Positions 1 through 14,300 of a stretch of 64,000 nt of DNA are shown piece by piece. The position numbers and the translations under genes were made by a program. The notes beneath the pieces are model-generated. The model was not told the origin of the DNA. It worked only from the letters and a program-made list of their open reading frames with translations, and ran no database searches. This DNA comes from Brugia malayi. Taxonomy: Eukaryota; Nematoda; Chromadorea; Rhabditida; Onchocercidae. Position 1 is the first letter of the stretch, and each line of letters starts with the position of its first letter. Where the stretch lies: the NCBI RefSeq assembly GCF_000002995.4, contig NW_025062476.1, forward strand, positions 12,420,501 to 12,484,500, given 5' to 3'.

Positions 1-3000
1 TTGTTCTCTATTATTATTTAGTATATCTATCAGCTGTAAATAATGCAGATGAATAAACAATTTTTTATGCCAATATGATTTTGTCTTAGTTTCTATTTTT
101 TTTTTTTTTTCATTTCAAATCAATATCATTTCATTATTTCATTTCACAACGTTTTTCTCATTGTCCTCAATTAAAAGTGTTTTATCGAAAGAATTGGTTT
201 TTTGTTTTTTTTTTTGAGAAAGAATTTTAAAATTTCTTTTTTTTTTCATTTTCATTAATAACAGAATGAACAATTTTAATTTTTACATTTAACATAAAAC
301 AAAAAGTTATTATATCAAATATGAAAAAGTAAATTTTAAAAAAATTGTAATTAATTTATTTGCAAAATTAAATTTTTTATAAAATAATGGTAATGTAATT
401 TATGCTAAATCATTTCTTTTTTTTTTTTTTTCTATATATGCTCGTTAAATAGATGTGAAAATATGAATTAAAATTAATTAACTGTGAAAGATTGAATTTA
501 AATTAAAAAAATTAAACGAATAAATTCAATTAAATGTTTGAATTTCAAATGAGATAGGAAGGATTATGTGGAATTATTCAAATAATCAAAATTAATAAAT
601 ATCAAAAATTTGCTTAGAAATTTTTCTCGAATTGCTCATTTTCAAGTTTAATTAATTATTTTGCTTTTGTATAGCCTAAATTATACAATCATTTTAAAAT
701 TACTTAGCAACCATTGAACTCAAATAATGCTAATATTTCATCAAAAAAAAAAAAAAATAGGAAAATTCGAGAAAAGATTCTAATTTTGAAGTTAGAATTA
801 ATTTCTTTTTTTTTTTTTTTCAAATAAATGTCAGAGTTCTTTGAAGAAATTCATTTATATTTAAAATTTTTTTTTTTTGAAATGGCAAAAAGAAAAAACA
901 ATTCATTTAATTAACATTTTTTGATAAAAAAAGTTTTCAAAAAGTAATCAATAATTTAGTTTTGAAATAAATGTTAAATGATTATTCTCATTTTGAATAA
1001 ATATGAACAATTGAAGAAGTTTACGTCACAATTCGACAAAATACTTTTTTCAACCTTTTTGTCACATCAAATATTTATTTCCTTTTTTTCAAATTGTCTT
1101 TTTGTAAAAGATAAGTGTCACCTTTTTCATTTATGAATCATCATTTTCAATTGCTACAAGTTGAAAATACTTTTGATTTTTTTTTTTCAAAATAATCGAA
1201 ATTACATCATCTCACATTTAACCTTTAACCTTTCATAAAATTAAAATAAATATGAAAAAAAAAATATTTAGAAAAACGAATTTTAAAAATTGATGAGATT
1301 TCTGTTGTATTATTGTTATTGTTTGATTGAAAAATGTGTTTTAATTTCATTGCTAAAAAAAATTTTTTTTTTCTTTTTATTGTTGTTGCGATTTGATTAA
1401 TTTGCAAAAAAATTTTTTAAATCAAACATTTATTTTATCACAAAATTGATATAACTGATAAAAAAAAATTTTTTTTTTATAATTATTATAAAATATAAAT
1501 TAACAAAAATAAATTTTACAAATAATAATTAATTTTATTGCATTTTCATTTCTATTATATTATTTTTTTTTTTTTTTTTTGCAAAAAATTTCTAATCAAT
1601 TATTAAATTCTTCAATTTTTAAATATAATTGAAATGATATATCGTCGATCATTAATAAATAAAATTTTTGTAAATTTTGAATAATTATGAAATTATAATT
1701 AAATGCTCATAAAGTGAAAAGGAATTTTTTTTTTTCTTCAATAATTTTAATTTTTTAATCAAACTACTGTAAAATATTTGAATTTTTTTTTTTTTTTTTT
1801 TGTTTTAAAATCATAGCAAAATATAAAATTCTTTTTCCTAAAAATTTACAAAAAAAAACATTTTTTGTTTTCATTTCTTCCTTCTTCTAACTTTTTTTTT
1901 TTAATTTTTTTTTATTTTTACTTTTTTTTCCTAATTTTTGATATTTAATTTTTATTTTTTTTTTTTTTATGATTTTCGATTTTTAATTTTCCTTTGTTGT
2001 CATTTTTTTTTTTCTCTTTTCTATAAATTTGTCCTTCAAATCAAACATAAAAATAGTAGGAGAAAAGGAGCCCAAGCGCATTTATACCATCAAAAATAAT
2101 AGAATGCCTCTGGTAAAGTGCATCATTGAATTTATGAGAATTGTTTGAAAGAAGATTTGAATGAGTTTAAAAAAAAAAAACAGAGAGAGAGAGAGAGAGA
2201 GAGGGAATTAATTGATTTTCAGTATTGGTATGTATTACTATCAAATTATCATTCAATTTTTCTCGGGAATTTTTTTTCATTCACATTTTTGAATTTTTTA
2301 TTAAAAATTTGAATAAATTAAAATTAAAATTTGGCCTCATTCTAAATTCTTGATTTAATCCATAAATTTTAATCTAACATTCATTACCATTTATAATTTA
2401 GACATTCAATGTATTATATTAGATAATACTTAAAAATAGAAATTTTAAATATAAAAAATTAAATGAGTAAAATTTCAAAATCTTTCAAAAAGAAAAAAGA
2501 AGTTTAAAAGGATATTAAAATTAAAAATGTTAGCATTGATAATCAAATGATAGATTTATTTAAGTGTAAATGTTAATATTAAATAATATTATAAACTTTT
2601 TTGATCTTCCAAAAGATTTATGCATTTTTTTTTTCATATTCGATAATCATTTAACAATTTTATGTTAAATGATAATAATAAGATTTGATAAAATGATAAT
2701 AACTTGAAAAGGATTAATTATTCACTTATCATTAACATACATCAAATAGTAATCATAACTCGAAATGTCACTGTCATCTGTCATTTATTATTTACCATCA
2801 TTTAAATAAATAAAAAAATGATTGAAAACTATTTTAAAATATTACTTTATTTATTTTTTAAAATGAATGATAAAAATTTAAGAAAAAAAAAATTACTCAA
2901 TATCATATAATAACAAATTTTTGATATTTATAATAATAAAACTTTTTATATTAAATTTTTAATATAAAACAATCATAAAATAAAATTTTTAATATTTCAT

Positions 3001-4497
3001 TTTAAATTCTAATCATTCAATTCGAGTAATTTCTAAACAAAACAAAACAAAAAAAAAAAGGATCGCGTAATTATTCTGTCGATGTAATTATTCTCTCAAA
3101 ATTATAATTTTCAAATTACAATTTTAACCTTTCATTTTTCATCTTTATCAATTGATGCATCAATTCTCGTTTGTCACTCTTTTTAGCTTATCAAAAATAT
3201 CATTTATGCAATTTTTTCTTCATTTTTTTTTTTGTTTTGTTGTAAAAAAAAAAAAAAAAAAAAAATTGTTTTATTTTTTTAAAATAATAAAAAATTAATT
3301 TTTAAAAAATTTTCATAAATGCATTTTTTGCCTCTTTGTTGTTTAATAATTGCGCAAGTATTGCTTAATCATTCATTATGCAATTAAATAATTATAATAT
3401 AATTAGAAATTATTAAATATAACAACCCTTCTTCTTCTTTTTTTTTTAATTATTCAAGTAATAATTGTATTTTTTGAAATTTAATAAAGATTTTTCTTAA
3501 AAAAAAGCATTGCATTTTTTTTTTTTTTTTGAAACTAAATTTTGATGTGTTAAAGAAGTAGGAAAATTTTAATTTTTGATCAAATAAACAAATTAAATGT
3601 TCGCAAGAAAATATAAAAATTTCATTTTGAAAGCAACAAAAAAAAAAAATTCATTAAGCATTCATTGATAAAATAGTAATGAAAATAAAATTTAAATTTT
3701 AAAAAAAGAAAAAGCAAATTTTTAAAAAGGAAATATTCGCAAAGCAATTATTAATAGGTAATAATGGAAATGAAATTTAAAATTACTTATGGTATTGATG
3801 AAAAAATGATTAAAAGCAACAAAATGAAAAATGAAAAAAGAGAAAATTTTTTTTTTTTTTTTTGTAAAATGAAAGATCAATTATTGATTTACCTGTGTAA
3901 TCAAGAGAAAAACTAGTTCTTCTTTTTCAATTCTTAAGCAAACTATTTTATTGTAGGTGAAAAAGTATTTTAAATTACTACCTAAACTAACAAATTTTCT
4001 TTTCATTTAATTTTCACATATAAAATATATCGTTTTTTTTTTCTTTTTTCATTTCCTTTCTTTCAATTCATTTATATCAAATTTTTATTCCAAAAAAAAA
4101 AAAAAATTTTTTTTTTTTTTAAAAAAAAAAAAATTTTCTTTTTAATTTATTCATTTTTTGCTTATAAAATATATGCGTTTTTTTCTTCTTTTTATTTATT
4201 TTTAGTTTATTTATTATCAAATTTTGTATTCTAAAAAAAAAAAAAAAAAAAATTTGAAAATTTTTTAAGAAAAACATTAAATATTGCAGAAAATGTAAAA
4301 AATTAAAAACAAAAAAATAAATAAATAAATAAAAATAAACAGCGATATTGTTTATTAGTGCAATGAAAAATGCAAGGCGAATGTTTTTAATCATTGCGAC
4401 AATTTGGTTATCGCATATTTGTCATAGCATTGCGACAAAATTAGTACGAATTGAACGACGAATTCATTTTGGAAAGAATAGTAAAAAGTATGTTTGG
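1..4497. other. AT-rich gene-poor region with homopolymer tracts
   Basis: No coding exon can be supported here. The sequence is dominated by A and T runs of 8-25 bases, with a short (GA)n run near 2,181-2,204. Open frames such as 1,225-1,407 and 4,119-4,394 on the minus strand encode almost only F, K, N and I and are products of base composition. Near 4,095-4,135 long A and T runs sit next to each other and would form perfect A/T hairpins. Confidence 0.6.
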
Positions 4498-5390
4498 AGT
4501 TTATTATTTTATCATTATTATTAATATTATGATTGTATTATAGTTATATTTATAGCTGTGATTTGATCATTTTATCACTATTATTAATATTATGATTGTA
4601 TTATAGTTATATTTATAGCTGTGATTTGATCATTTTATCACTATTATTAATATTATGATTGTATTATAGTTATATTTATAGCTGTGATTTGATCATTTTA
4701 TCACTATTATTAATATTACGATTGTATTATAGTTATATTTATAGCTGTGATTTGATCATTTTATCACTATTATTAATATTATGATTGTATTATAGTTATA
4801 TTTATAGCTGTGATTTGACCATTTTATCACTATTGTTAATATTATGATTGTATTATAGTTATATTTATAGCTGCGATTTGATCATTTTATCACTATTATT
4901 AATATTATAATTATATTATAGTTATATTCATTAGATCATTTTATCACTGTTATTAATATTATGATTGCATTACGATTATATTTATAGTTGTCATTAGAAT
5001 TATTATTTTATCACTTTAATTCATATTATTATTGGATTATAGTTATCACTAGAATAATCATCTTATCACTATTATTAATATTATGATTGCATTAAAGTTA
5101 CATAGTTTGGATTATAATTATTATTTTATCCCATAATTGGTATTATTACCATCATGACTTTACTATAGTTATATTTATGGTTATGATTGGTACTATAATT
5201 TTATCACTATTATTAGTACTATTATTATTATGATTTGTATTATAGTTATATTTACAGTTATCACTAGAATTATTATTTTATAACTATTATTGCTATCATG
5301 GTAATATTATAGCTATATTTATAGTTATGATTAGATTATTTTATCATTATTATTACCATTATGATTATATTATATTTAATTTAATAGTTA
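4498..5390. repeat. 63-bp minisatellite with decaying copies
   Basis: A unit containing TTGATCATTTTATCACTATT and then TATAGCTGTG recurs with a period of 63 bp (for example GTGATTTGATC at 4,558, 4,621 and 4,684). About six to seven copies are nearly identical up to ~4,920. From there to ~5,390 the units are divergent and vary in length. It lies ~0.5 kb upstream of the small membrane protein gene at 5,931. Confidence 0.85.
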
Positions 5391-5930
5391 TAAAATAATA
5401 ATTCTATTAAATTTAAGATTTAAATTAATTTTAAGATTTAATTTATTTAAGTTAGATTTAATATAATTTTAATTCAATATTCTCTAACTATTATATTTAC
5501 CAAATAAGTGAGCAAAGAACAAAGAGAATAAAAATAATTTCTTTTTAATTATAAATTTAATTTGAAAATTTTTTTGCATAATTTTTGACTTCTCAATTAG
5601 TTTTCATTTCATTATTAGTTTGTTTTAGAAATTATTGAAATATATTAAATAATTCAAACAAGAATTAAATTAGATATAATTAAATCAAAAATTTTAAATA
5701 TTTGGTTTAATTGAAAAACGATAATAAATTTTTAATAAAATAGCAAAAAAAAAGAAAAAAAAAAACGACATATGATATTTTATTTTGCTTGAAATCTTAA
5801 ATAAATTAGAAGAAAAAAGTTAATTTTAATTACATTTATAATAATTTTTAATTTTTTTATTTATTTTAGTGTTACTTAGTATTTTAATAATTATTTTTAG
5901 TATTTGTTTATTATTATAAAACTATTATCA

Positions 5931-7395
5931 ATGATACGATTATCAGTACTTTTTCTTTTTTCTTTTTTTTTTTTTCAATCAAAATTAATTATTTTCAGTA
6001 ATGCAATTAATTTTCGTATCCCAGAATATTTTGATCTTAAAGGTGAAAAACTTAATTCATTAATGGAAATGATTAAAGAACGTACCAATATGTTACAACA
6101 AAATGAGGTGATAATTGATAATTTTTAATTATCTACATTTTCTACAATTTTCTTTTTGCTTCTTTTTATTATTTTTTTTTTTTTAAATTTGAAATTCAAT
6201 TAATTTTGGAGTAATTTATATTTGTAAGTTTGTGATAATTTGAAGTAATCTATATTTTGAAGTTATTTTTTATTATTAATTAAAGATAATTTAGAATAAT
6301 TTATGTAAACTTTTTTTTTTTTTGTTCTTTTTCATTATTATTTTTTAAATTTTTTTAAAAAATATTTTAACATAATTTAATATTTTTATAGATCTCTGTG
6401 ATATTTTTACTAATTTTTTTGAGAATTATTTTTTAGTTAAAAAGAAATGAAATACATAAACGTTGTTTGTGGATAATTGGAGTAATACTTCCGGCATATG
6501 CCTTAGCATCAATTATTTGGATTGCTGCAAATATTATCTTTTACAAAAGGTTAATCATTTGAAATTTTAAAAATTAAAAGAAAAAAATTTTAATTTCGAA
6601 TACATATATATTTATGCTTGAAAAATGAAAATTTTAAGTTGTAATTTAAATTCATAAATTTTAATTATGTATCATATGCAGTGTGAAAAGATGAATAGAT
6701 CAATGTAAACAAGTGATTATAACTTTATTTAATTCAAGTAATTAAATAATTTTATTAATTAATAAAAGTAATTAAATTTTTTTATTAATATAAGTAATTA
6801 CAAGTAATTAAACAAACAAGTAAGTATAATTTTTTTTTTTTTTACACAAGTAATTAAATAATTTTATTTGCACAGGTAAATAAATAATTTTATTAATAAG
6901 AATTGCTAAAAATTTATGAATAAAGATGAATTTTAACAAAAAAAAAAAAAAAACAAGAAACGATGAATTGATTATCAGTGATAAGTGATAAAAAAAATAT
7001 AGTAATTTTAATTTTAATTAGTAATTAATATTATAGGCAAAAAGAAAAATTAAAAAATGGTGATAAAGACAATATATTTAATCGAAATCAAGAAAGACAG
7101 TTAGTTTAATTATTTTTTTTTCTTTTTTGTAAAAAAAGAAAAAAATTTTAAATATATTTTATTTTTTATTTTTTTTTTAATGATAGCAATTAATTATAGA
7201 CGTTTGTTGGAGCGATATAATCAAATTCCATCAATTGTTAATTCACAATTTGTTAAACAATCAACGTTACCTATGACTGAATTCAATGACGAAAGTAACG
7301 TTGAAACCGTGAATTCCACGTTTGAAGCTAATCGTGCACGTGTTGAAGCAATATTAAAACGTAACAATGAACCACAATTTATGAGGAGAATTTAA
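5931..7395 (+). CDS. Secreted-type single-pass membrane protein, unrecognised
   Basis: Four exons join in frame: 5,931-6,107, 6,437-6,549, 7,037-7,099 and 7,200-7,395, giving 182 aa. I do not recognise the family. The N terminus is a strongly hydrophobic signal-like segment (residues ~1-25), followed by a short luminal or extracellular part with FDLKGEKLNSLMEMIKERT. A clear transmembrane helix follows at ~70-94 (WIIGVILPAYALASIIW). The rest is a polar tail rich in Q, N, E and R, likely cytosolic, ending QFMRRI. An earlier in-frame TTG at 5,904 is not a good start, so ATG 5,931 was chosen. In exon 4 the acceptor is TTATAG just before ACGTTTG, because the earlier TGATAG would bring in a stop. 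AATAAAA motifs at ~7,450 may be the poly(A) signal. Topology is inferred. Confidence 0.7.
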
Positions 7396-9595
7396 TAAAT
7401 TTTTAGCAATTTATTAAATTTCATTTCGTTTTTTTACCAATTTCAAATTTAATAAAAATAATAAAAAAAAAGAAAAACTTTGTTTTTGGTTTTATTTTTT
7501 TTTTTTTTCGGAAAATATTTGTACAGAATGTAAAATTTTGTAATAAAATTTTGATGAGAAAAAAATCTTTATTTTTGCATGATATTAAATGAATTTAATT
7601 TAACTGCTATGTAATGCATAAAATAAAATGAAATTATCAAAATTATATTGGTTAAAAATTTATTTTCAAATTATTTTTTGAAATTTTTCGACGAGTTTGT
7701 TTTTTTTTTTTTTTTTCAATTTATAATTATTAAAGTTGTGTTTGCATTTTTAATCTTTTAATTTATTTAGCAAACAATGTTCATACAAAATTAAATTTTA
7801 TTCTTATGTAAAAAAAAAAAGAAAAAAAAAATTGTTTGAATTAATTTTCTTTTTTTTCTGCTGTTGAAATTTAGATTAGAATAATTTATTGATGAAGAAA
7901 ATGACAGTTTTAAATTATTCTTAAAATAAAACTTTCAATAAATTGTTTTTTTTTTTTAAATTTCGCATGTTCTACACTTCAAAGTTAAAGTAATTGAATT
8001 TCAAAATTGCAGTTATTTACATATATTCCGATAAACAAAAAAAAAAATTTGAAAAAAAAGTAAACAAAATTTTAATTAGAAGTAAGTTACTTCCTAAATT
8101 AGATATAAAATTAAGTATGCTTACATTATAATAACTAATACAAATAATATTTTAAAAAGAAAATAAACAAATGAGATTAATTAGAGCTATTTTTGGAAAT
8201 ATTTTTTGATGTAATTTTAAATCGAAAAATAAATTTAATTAGAAATTTTTTTGTTAAATATTAATTTCATAAATTAAATTTAGCAAGAAAAATTAAAGAA
8301 AAGCTTCGTTGGAATGTATTTTTGGAATTTAGATTAAATGCAAATTTTATTGTTTCTTTTTAAGCATTGTTTGAAGCATTCAATGATTTTATTTCATTTT
8401 AACTTTTATCAATTAATTAATTATTTATCATTTATCTAATAATTTATCTTTTTTTTTTAGTAAGTTTATTGGGTTGCAAAGAATTTAAATTTAAAATTTA
8501 TTTGTTTAAATTTTATTTGCATAAAATTAAAACTGTTTAGCAGTTGCTGCTGCTCTCAATAACATCAAAAAATGTTAGTGCTGCTAAATTGTTAAAGTAA
8601 TAAACCAAAATCCGGAAAAAATTATTTCCGGTGCACTTAAGGTGAAGCAAAATATTAGTGAGAAAATTCTATGATTTTCCGGAAAGTAATAACTGAAATA
8701 GTTATTTAATACAAAACATTATTTTCGATTAAAAACTTAAAATATTTCAGTTTTGTTTTGTCTAAAACTGTTAAATTGATATAAACGCAGATGTATTTGA
8801 AAATGAAAAAATTATCAGAAAATGTTTGTTTAAATTTTGCAGAAAATAAAAAAAAAAAAAAATTGTTTATTGATTTTTGGAAAAAGTTTAAGATTTGCTG
8901 AAAAATGATTTGAAACTGTTTCATTATTTTAAACTTCTTAAGTTTATGATTTGAATTTGAAAATTATTTATTAAATTAATTCAAAATTTTTCAAAAATAA
9001 ATATAACTTTTTAAGCATTTAAATTTTTGTCCTCTTAAGATAATTAATTAAGTTGTAAAAATACTAATCAATCTTGAATTCAAAAAAAAAAAGAAAAAAT
9101 TGTTTAAGAAAAGTTGATAATGTAAAAAAAAAAAATATGAATGCATTGTTATTTATTTCTTTCGAAAATTAATTTAAATTTAATTAACAAAAACTTAAAC
9201 TAATTTATTATCTTTTTCAGAATGTGAAATCTCAGAATAAAACGTTGAGCAGAAATCAGTTTGATAAAAATAACAATTTATCATTATCATTTTGCTGTTA
9301 ATCTGTTAATCACAGAATCATTATCAACTGAGAGGAAAATGAAAAAAAAAAAAAGCAATTCATTATCAATTATTTATTAAATGTTATAAAAGATTCAATA
9401 TTAAATGAATAATAAATCAGTAATTGATAACTTAAAATAAGTATTTAATGTATTTAAATTACTGAATTATTATCAACTGATAAGAAAATAAAGAAAAAAG
9501 AAGAAAAAGAGACAAATGCAAGAAGCAATTTGTTATTATTTATTAAATATTATAAAAGATTTATTATTTAATAGCATTAAATAATAAGTAAATCA
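7396..9595. other. AT-rich intergenic region, no gene seen
   Basis: No exon can be supported. A less AT-rich patch at 8,530-8,700 has short inverted repeats: TTTAGCAG with CTGCTAAA, and CCGGAAA with TTTCCGG. The open frame 8,706-8,924 on the minus strand is low-complexity. Confidence 0.5.
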
Positions 9596-9826
9596 GTAAT
9601 TGATAACTTAAAATAAACATTTAATTGATAACTTAAAATAAACATTTAATTGATAACTTAAAATAAACATTTAATTGATAACTTAAAATAAACATTTAAT
9701 TGATAACTTAAAATAAACATTTAATTGATAACTTAAAATAAACATTTAATTGATAACTTAAAATAAACATTTAATTGATGACTTAAAATAAACATTTAAT
9801 TGATAACTTAAAATAAACATTTAATA
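9596..9826. repeat. 25-bp tandem repeat array
   Basis: The 25-bp unit TTGATAACTTAAAATAAACA plus TTTAA repeats about nine times head to tail without spacers. One copy has a single change (GATGACTT). It lies downstream of the small minus-strand gene at 10,062-10,422. Confidence 0.9.
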
Positions 9827-9998
9827 TAATATGATTTATTGAAATAATTTTTTTTTTTCATTTTTTTCAAATCTAAATAATTTCAAAATAAATTTCGACT
9901 AAAGCACATAAAATTAAAAAAGAGAGACAAGCATACGTTAACGTCATGTAAAATCGATTAATTTAATTCATTTCTTTCGTTTTTCTTTCTTTCATTTG

Positions 9999-10047
9999 TA
10001 CATCATCACGTCATATCACGTCATATCACGTCACATCACGTCATATC
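9999..10047. repeat. Short CATCACGTCATAT tandem motif
   Basis: The motif TCACGTCATA or TCACGTCACA recurs about four times with 10-bp spacing. Each copy contains a CRE-like ACGTCA. It lies just past the stop codon of the minus-strand gene ending at 10,062, so it is either in the 3' UTR or downstream of it. Function unknown. Confidence 0.6.
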
Positions 10048-10061
10048 CATACGTTTCTCTG

Positions 10062-10422
10062 TTATGCTAGCAATGCTTTAAAATCATTGATTGCTTCGTT
10101 GTTCTTACCACCATGAACTTTTACTATTGGCTGAAAAAAAAAAAAAAAAATGAAAAGAAAATTGTTTCAACATTTTCTAAAATATTTAATTTATAAATAA
10201 ATAAAATTTTGAATTTTTACAAAATTAAATTAGTAAAAAAAAAAATTTTTTTTTATATATATAAAAATTTTATTAAAGAAAAAAATAAATTTTTATTTTT
10301 ACTTACTCTTTTTGGAAATAAATGCCATATTCGTATACTAATTATTATACCAACCAAATAAAACATTATTGAAATAATTGAATGAATTGACAATGGTAAT
10401 GCAAACATCGTATAATTAAGTT
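10062..10422 (-). CDS. Small single-pass membrane protein (about 56 aa), tentative
   Basis: Two exons are visible on the minus strand: 10,307-10,422 and 10,062-10,130. They join in phase with good splice sites (AGA/GTAAGT; TTTTCAG/CCA). An ATG sits 14 nt inside the first exon and gives a 56-aa protein. It has one strong transmembrane helix at ~residues 8-28 (SIIMFYLVG-like region) and a short tail with HLFPKRPIVKVHGGKN. The upstream exon edge is TTTTTTTTAG, which could be a spliced-leader acceptor, in which case the ATG is the real start. Otherwise an upstream exon with phase-1 end is missing. I do not recognise the family. Confidence 0.5.
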
Positions 10423-10893
10423 CTAAAAAAAAAAAAAAGAAGTTAGAATCAGAAAATTTAAATGAAATTTTAAAAAAATAATTTAAGAAAAAAATAAAAA
10501 ATAAATAAAAACGGAATAATTGATGTAATTAATTTTTATTTTTTTAGCATAATAGGAATTCAATCAAATTATAATTATAAATATTTAAAATTCAAATTGT
10601 AATTACAATTAATCAAATTATAATTACAAATATTTATTTTGCATCAATGAAAGACAAAAAAAAAAGTGTTTATTTCTTTTTTTTTTCAATTATCTTTTAT
10701 CAGTGATATCAACATTTTAATGATAAAATTACTTAATCAAAAATTGCAAAAGACAAAAATTTATTTTTTTTAATACAATAATAAATTTAGATTAAATTAA
10801 TTAATTTTCATCGTTTAATCAAAATTTTTGTTTTAACCTAAATGCATGCAAAAAATTGATTTTAAAAAATTTATTTGGAGGAAATATTATAAG

Positions 10894-10931
<38 letters not shown>

Positions 10932-11330
10932 ATAATTTCTTTTTTTTTAAAAATAAAAAATTAAATTAAAAAAAAAAAAGTAAGATCAAATAACTCATTA
11001 AGAATAATTGTTAATTATTGATCAAAGATTGATTAAAATGAAAAATTTTTCCAAATTGTCATTTGAGCGAAATCATAAACTAAAATAGTAAATGAATGAC
11101 GCGGAACGATTATATAATGACAAACGGACCTATTTATCATAGTGACACACAAGGAATCACCGATCAGACAATTTAGTGAAAATTATAAACTAATTTAAAA
11201 ATAAATTAAATTTTATTTAATCATATATTTATTTCATTCAATTAAAATATTTCAAACTTATTTATAAGTGTTTGTAGTTTTTTTATTTACTTTTTTAAAA
11301 TAAATTATCTCACTCATTTTTCCTCCTCTG

Positions 11331-11375
<45 letters not shown>

Positions 11376-14300
11376 CTTCTTTATGAATTAGAAAATAATT
11401 TTAAAAATTATATTTTATTAATGATAATCATTTACTGTATTATTGTTATATTTTTATAAAGTATTTATAAAATTTCAAGGGTAAACATGAAATGATTAAT
11501 GAAAAATTAGCAATGATTTAAACTTTTATTATGAACAAATTAAAAATCAATAATCATAAATGAAAAAAAAAAGAAAATTTAAAAAAAAAAAAGGGAATAA
11601 ATTGTTCGATCTTCGCTTACATATTAAATATGTTTTTGAATTTTTAGGAAAGAATATATTATTGTACTTATAAACTGCTTACTCGGTTTCCGGAAAAGTA
11701 TTATTCAAATGTACATTAATAACAATAATAATGATAATGATAATGATAGTGATAATGATAATAATAATAACAATAATAATAAGTCATAAAATATTGTAAA
11801 TATTTCAATAATATAATAATGGTGATAAATTTTAAAATTTCTATTGATATTGTTTGATTTTTTATCATAAAATTTATCATAGCATTATTAACAACTCAAG
11901 ATCACTTTCAAATTATTTATGATAATTAATTCAAACTGATAATAAATTAAATTCAAATATAATCATTAATGAAAAAATGAAATAATGCTAAATTTCTTTT
12001 TTTTTTTTTTTATTACCAACATTAATTTTTTTCGTTTTATCAATAATTTAAGAAAATGATAACTTCACATCTTCACATTTTATCAATATTTTTTTTTAAA
12101 AAAAAAAAAGGAAATTCACATCAATTGCTAACTTTAACAATTTTGATTAAATTTTTTTTTTTTTTTAATAGGCAATTTGAATTTTAATGAAAAATTGATG
12201 AAGAAATCATTAATGAAGAATTTTGATGTTTGGTAAACAGGTTTTTTTTGCTAAAACTTGAATATTTAATATCTTAAATAGTTCGAAAATGGATAAAACT
12301 TTTGTTGCTTTGTTCATAAATTATTTTAAATTAAAATCCTGAAATTAATTTCAAGAATAATTTTTGCCTTTTTTATAGCCTTAATTTATACTAAAAAATT
12401 TTTGTGTTATATTTGATAAATATTATCAATGAAAAAAGTTATTTCATTCAGTTAATACAATTTTATTAAATTATTCCTAAATTAATCTAAATATAATTTA
12501 CACCAAAAAAACAAGAAAGGAGAAAAAATATTAATTATAAAATATGAAAAGAAATTAAAAATTAAATATAGCTATTAAAAAAATTATCATTTCTAGGTGA
12601 TAATGCTATTTTATTTGATATATAAGTTAATTTAAAAAAAAAAAAATTTTAAAAAGAAACAAACCACAATTATTTATTTCTTTTCAGGTTTTTTATAATT
12701 GTTTAAAAAAATGATTAGAAATTGAAGAAAAAAAAGAAAATTAATTTTATTTTTTCTTTCAAACAGAAATCAAATTTTTTTTTTTTCATTTAATTATAAA
12801 ATCATTCAACTAATGGATATTGACATAACATGCATTGTTTAACTTTTAGAAAGTATCCGTTTTTTTTTTTTTTTTTTTAAATAGTTAAAAAATAAATGAA
12901 GAAAAAGAGACAAAAATAGGGTCAAAGGGCGATGAAGAAAAATCAAAGAAACGATACTCTGAAATTTTTTGAAAAAAAAAAAAAAAAGATTAATGAATTT
13001 TTTGACTGAATATATTTAGATATTTAGATAGAAATTTGTAGCTTTTAAAAAATTTTTCGGTGCTAATTAAGTTATGCTAAAATATGCAAAAAGTAATAAA
13101 AATTTTTTTACTTTAAATTAATATACAGGTGAAATAAGATATGATTATTAAAGTTAATACACCTGCCGAAATAAATTCATCTTTTTCATTAAATTAATTT
13201 TTATTTATATATATTTTTATTAATTCTTGTTTAAATTCATCCTTTAAACAATCCATAATTAATTTTATTTATATTTTAATATCATCTAATCGAAATTGAA
13301 AGTTAAATATTAGTTTTTTTTTTCAAAAATTTGTATAAATATAAATTTGACTTTTTCTTTTTTGAATTAAAAAATTTGCATTCGATAGCAAAAAATGTTG
13401 ATAATCAATTCAATTTAAATTTAAATAATTCGTTTTTTTTAATATTTCTTATATAAATGAAAAGAAGAAAGAATTGTTGAAAAAAAAAAAAAAAAAAAGA
13501 GAAAAACAGGGTGAAATGGTATTGCATTTATCATTTGATACAATTTAAAAATTATTTAATGTTTAAATATTAACGTAAAATTATTTAAATTATTCGGATA
13601 ATATTAATAAGTTGCATATTTGATGATTTTTAATTTTTATTTAATTAAATGATGAAGAAACTACTAACAAAATTTGATAATTTTATTAGTATTAATTTAC
13701 TAAAATAAAAAAAAAAAAAATTACTACATAATTATTTATATTTATTTCTTTATATCTTATTTCTATTTCCTTTTTTTTTTCGTTTATAATTATAATATTT
13801 TTGCATTTGTTTATAAATTTAATGAATTTTTTACTTACATTTTTTAATTATTGACTTTAAAATGCATTAGATATGATAAAAAAATTTTCAAATACCTTTC
13901 TTTTTTTGTATATTTTTTTCAATTCTATCATTTTTTTTTTTGAAATATAAAAGAAAGTTGTTAGTTGTTTGAAATGAATTATTAAAATGAAATATGCCAA
14001 TAAAATTAAATGTTTTTACATGTTTAAATATAATCAATTCAAATTAAATATTCGATAGCAAAATTAATTTAGAATTATTAAAGTATGAAATTTGCTATAA
14101 TATATTTAATAGTAATTTTTTGCAAATTTATATTTCTAAATCACTAAATTTTGCATCAAATTTATAAGAAAATTGAATTATTATATTCAAATTTAATATT
14201 ATGCAATGAATTTTTTGATTTTTTTTTTTTATCTTTCTATCGAAGAATGAAATATTTTTGGAAAATATAAAAAAAAATTATTGGATGTGATTTTTTTTTT

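Noticed and set aside
4119..4394. 91-codon minus-strand open frame
   Set aside because: Made of F/I/K/N runs from A and T homopolymers; no splice or start context.
8530..8610. Hairpin with TTTAGCAG/CTGCTAAA stem, considered as a microRNA precursor
   Set aside because: The internal loop is very uneven (about 17 versus 4 nt) and there is no 22-nt duplex, so it does not look like a miRNA hairpin.
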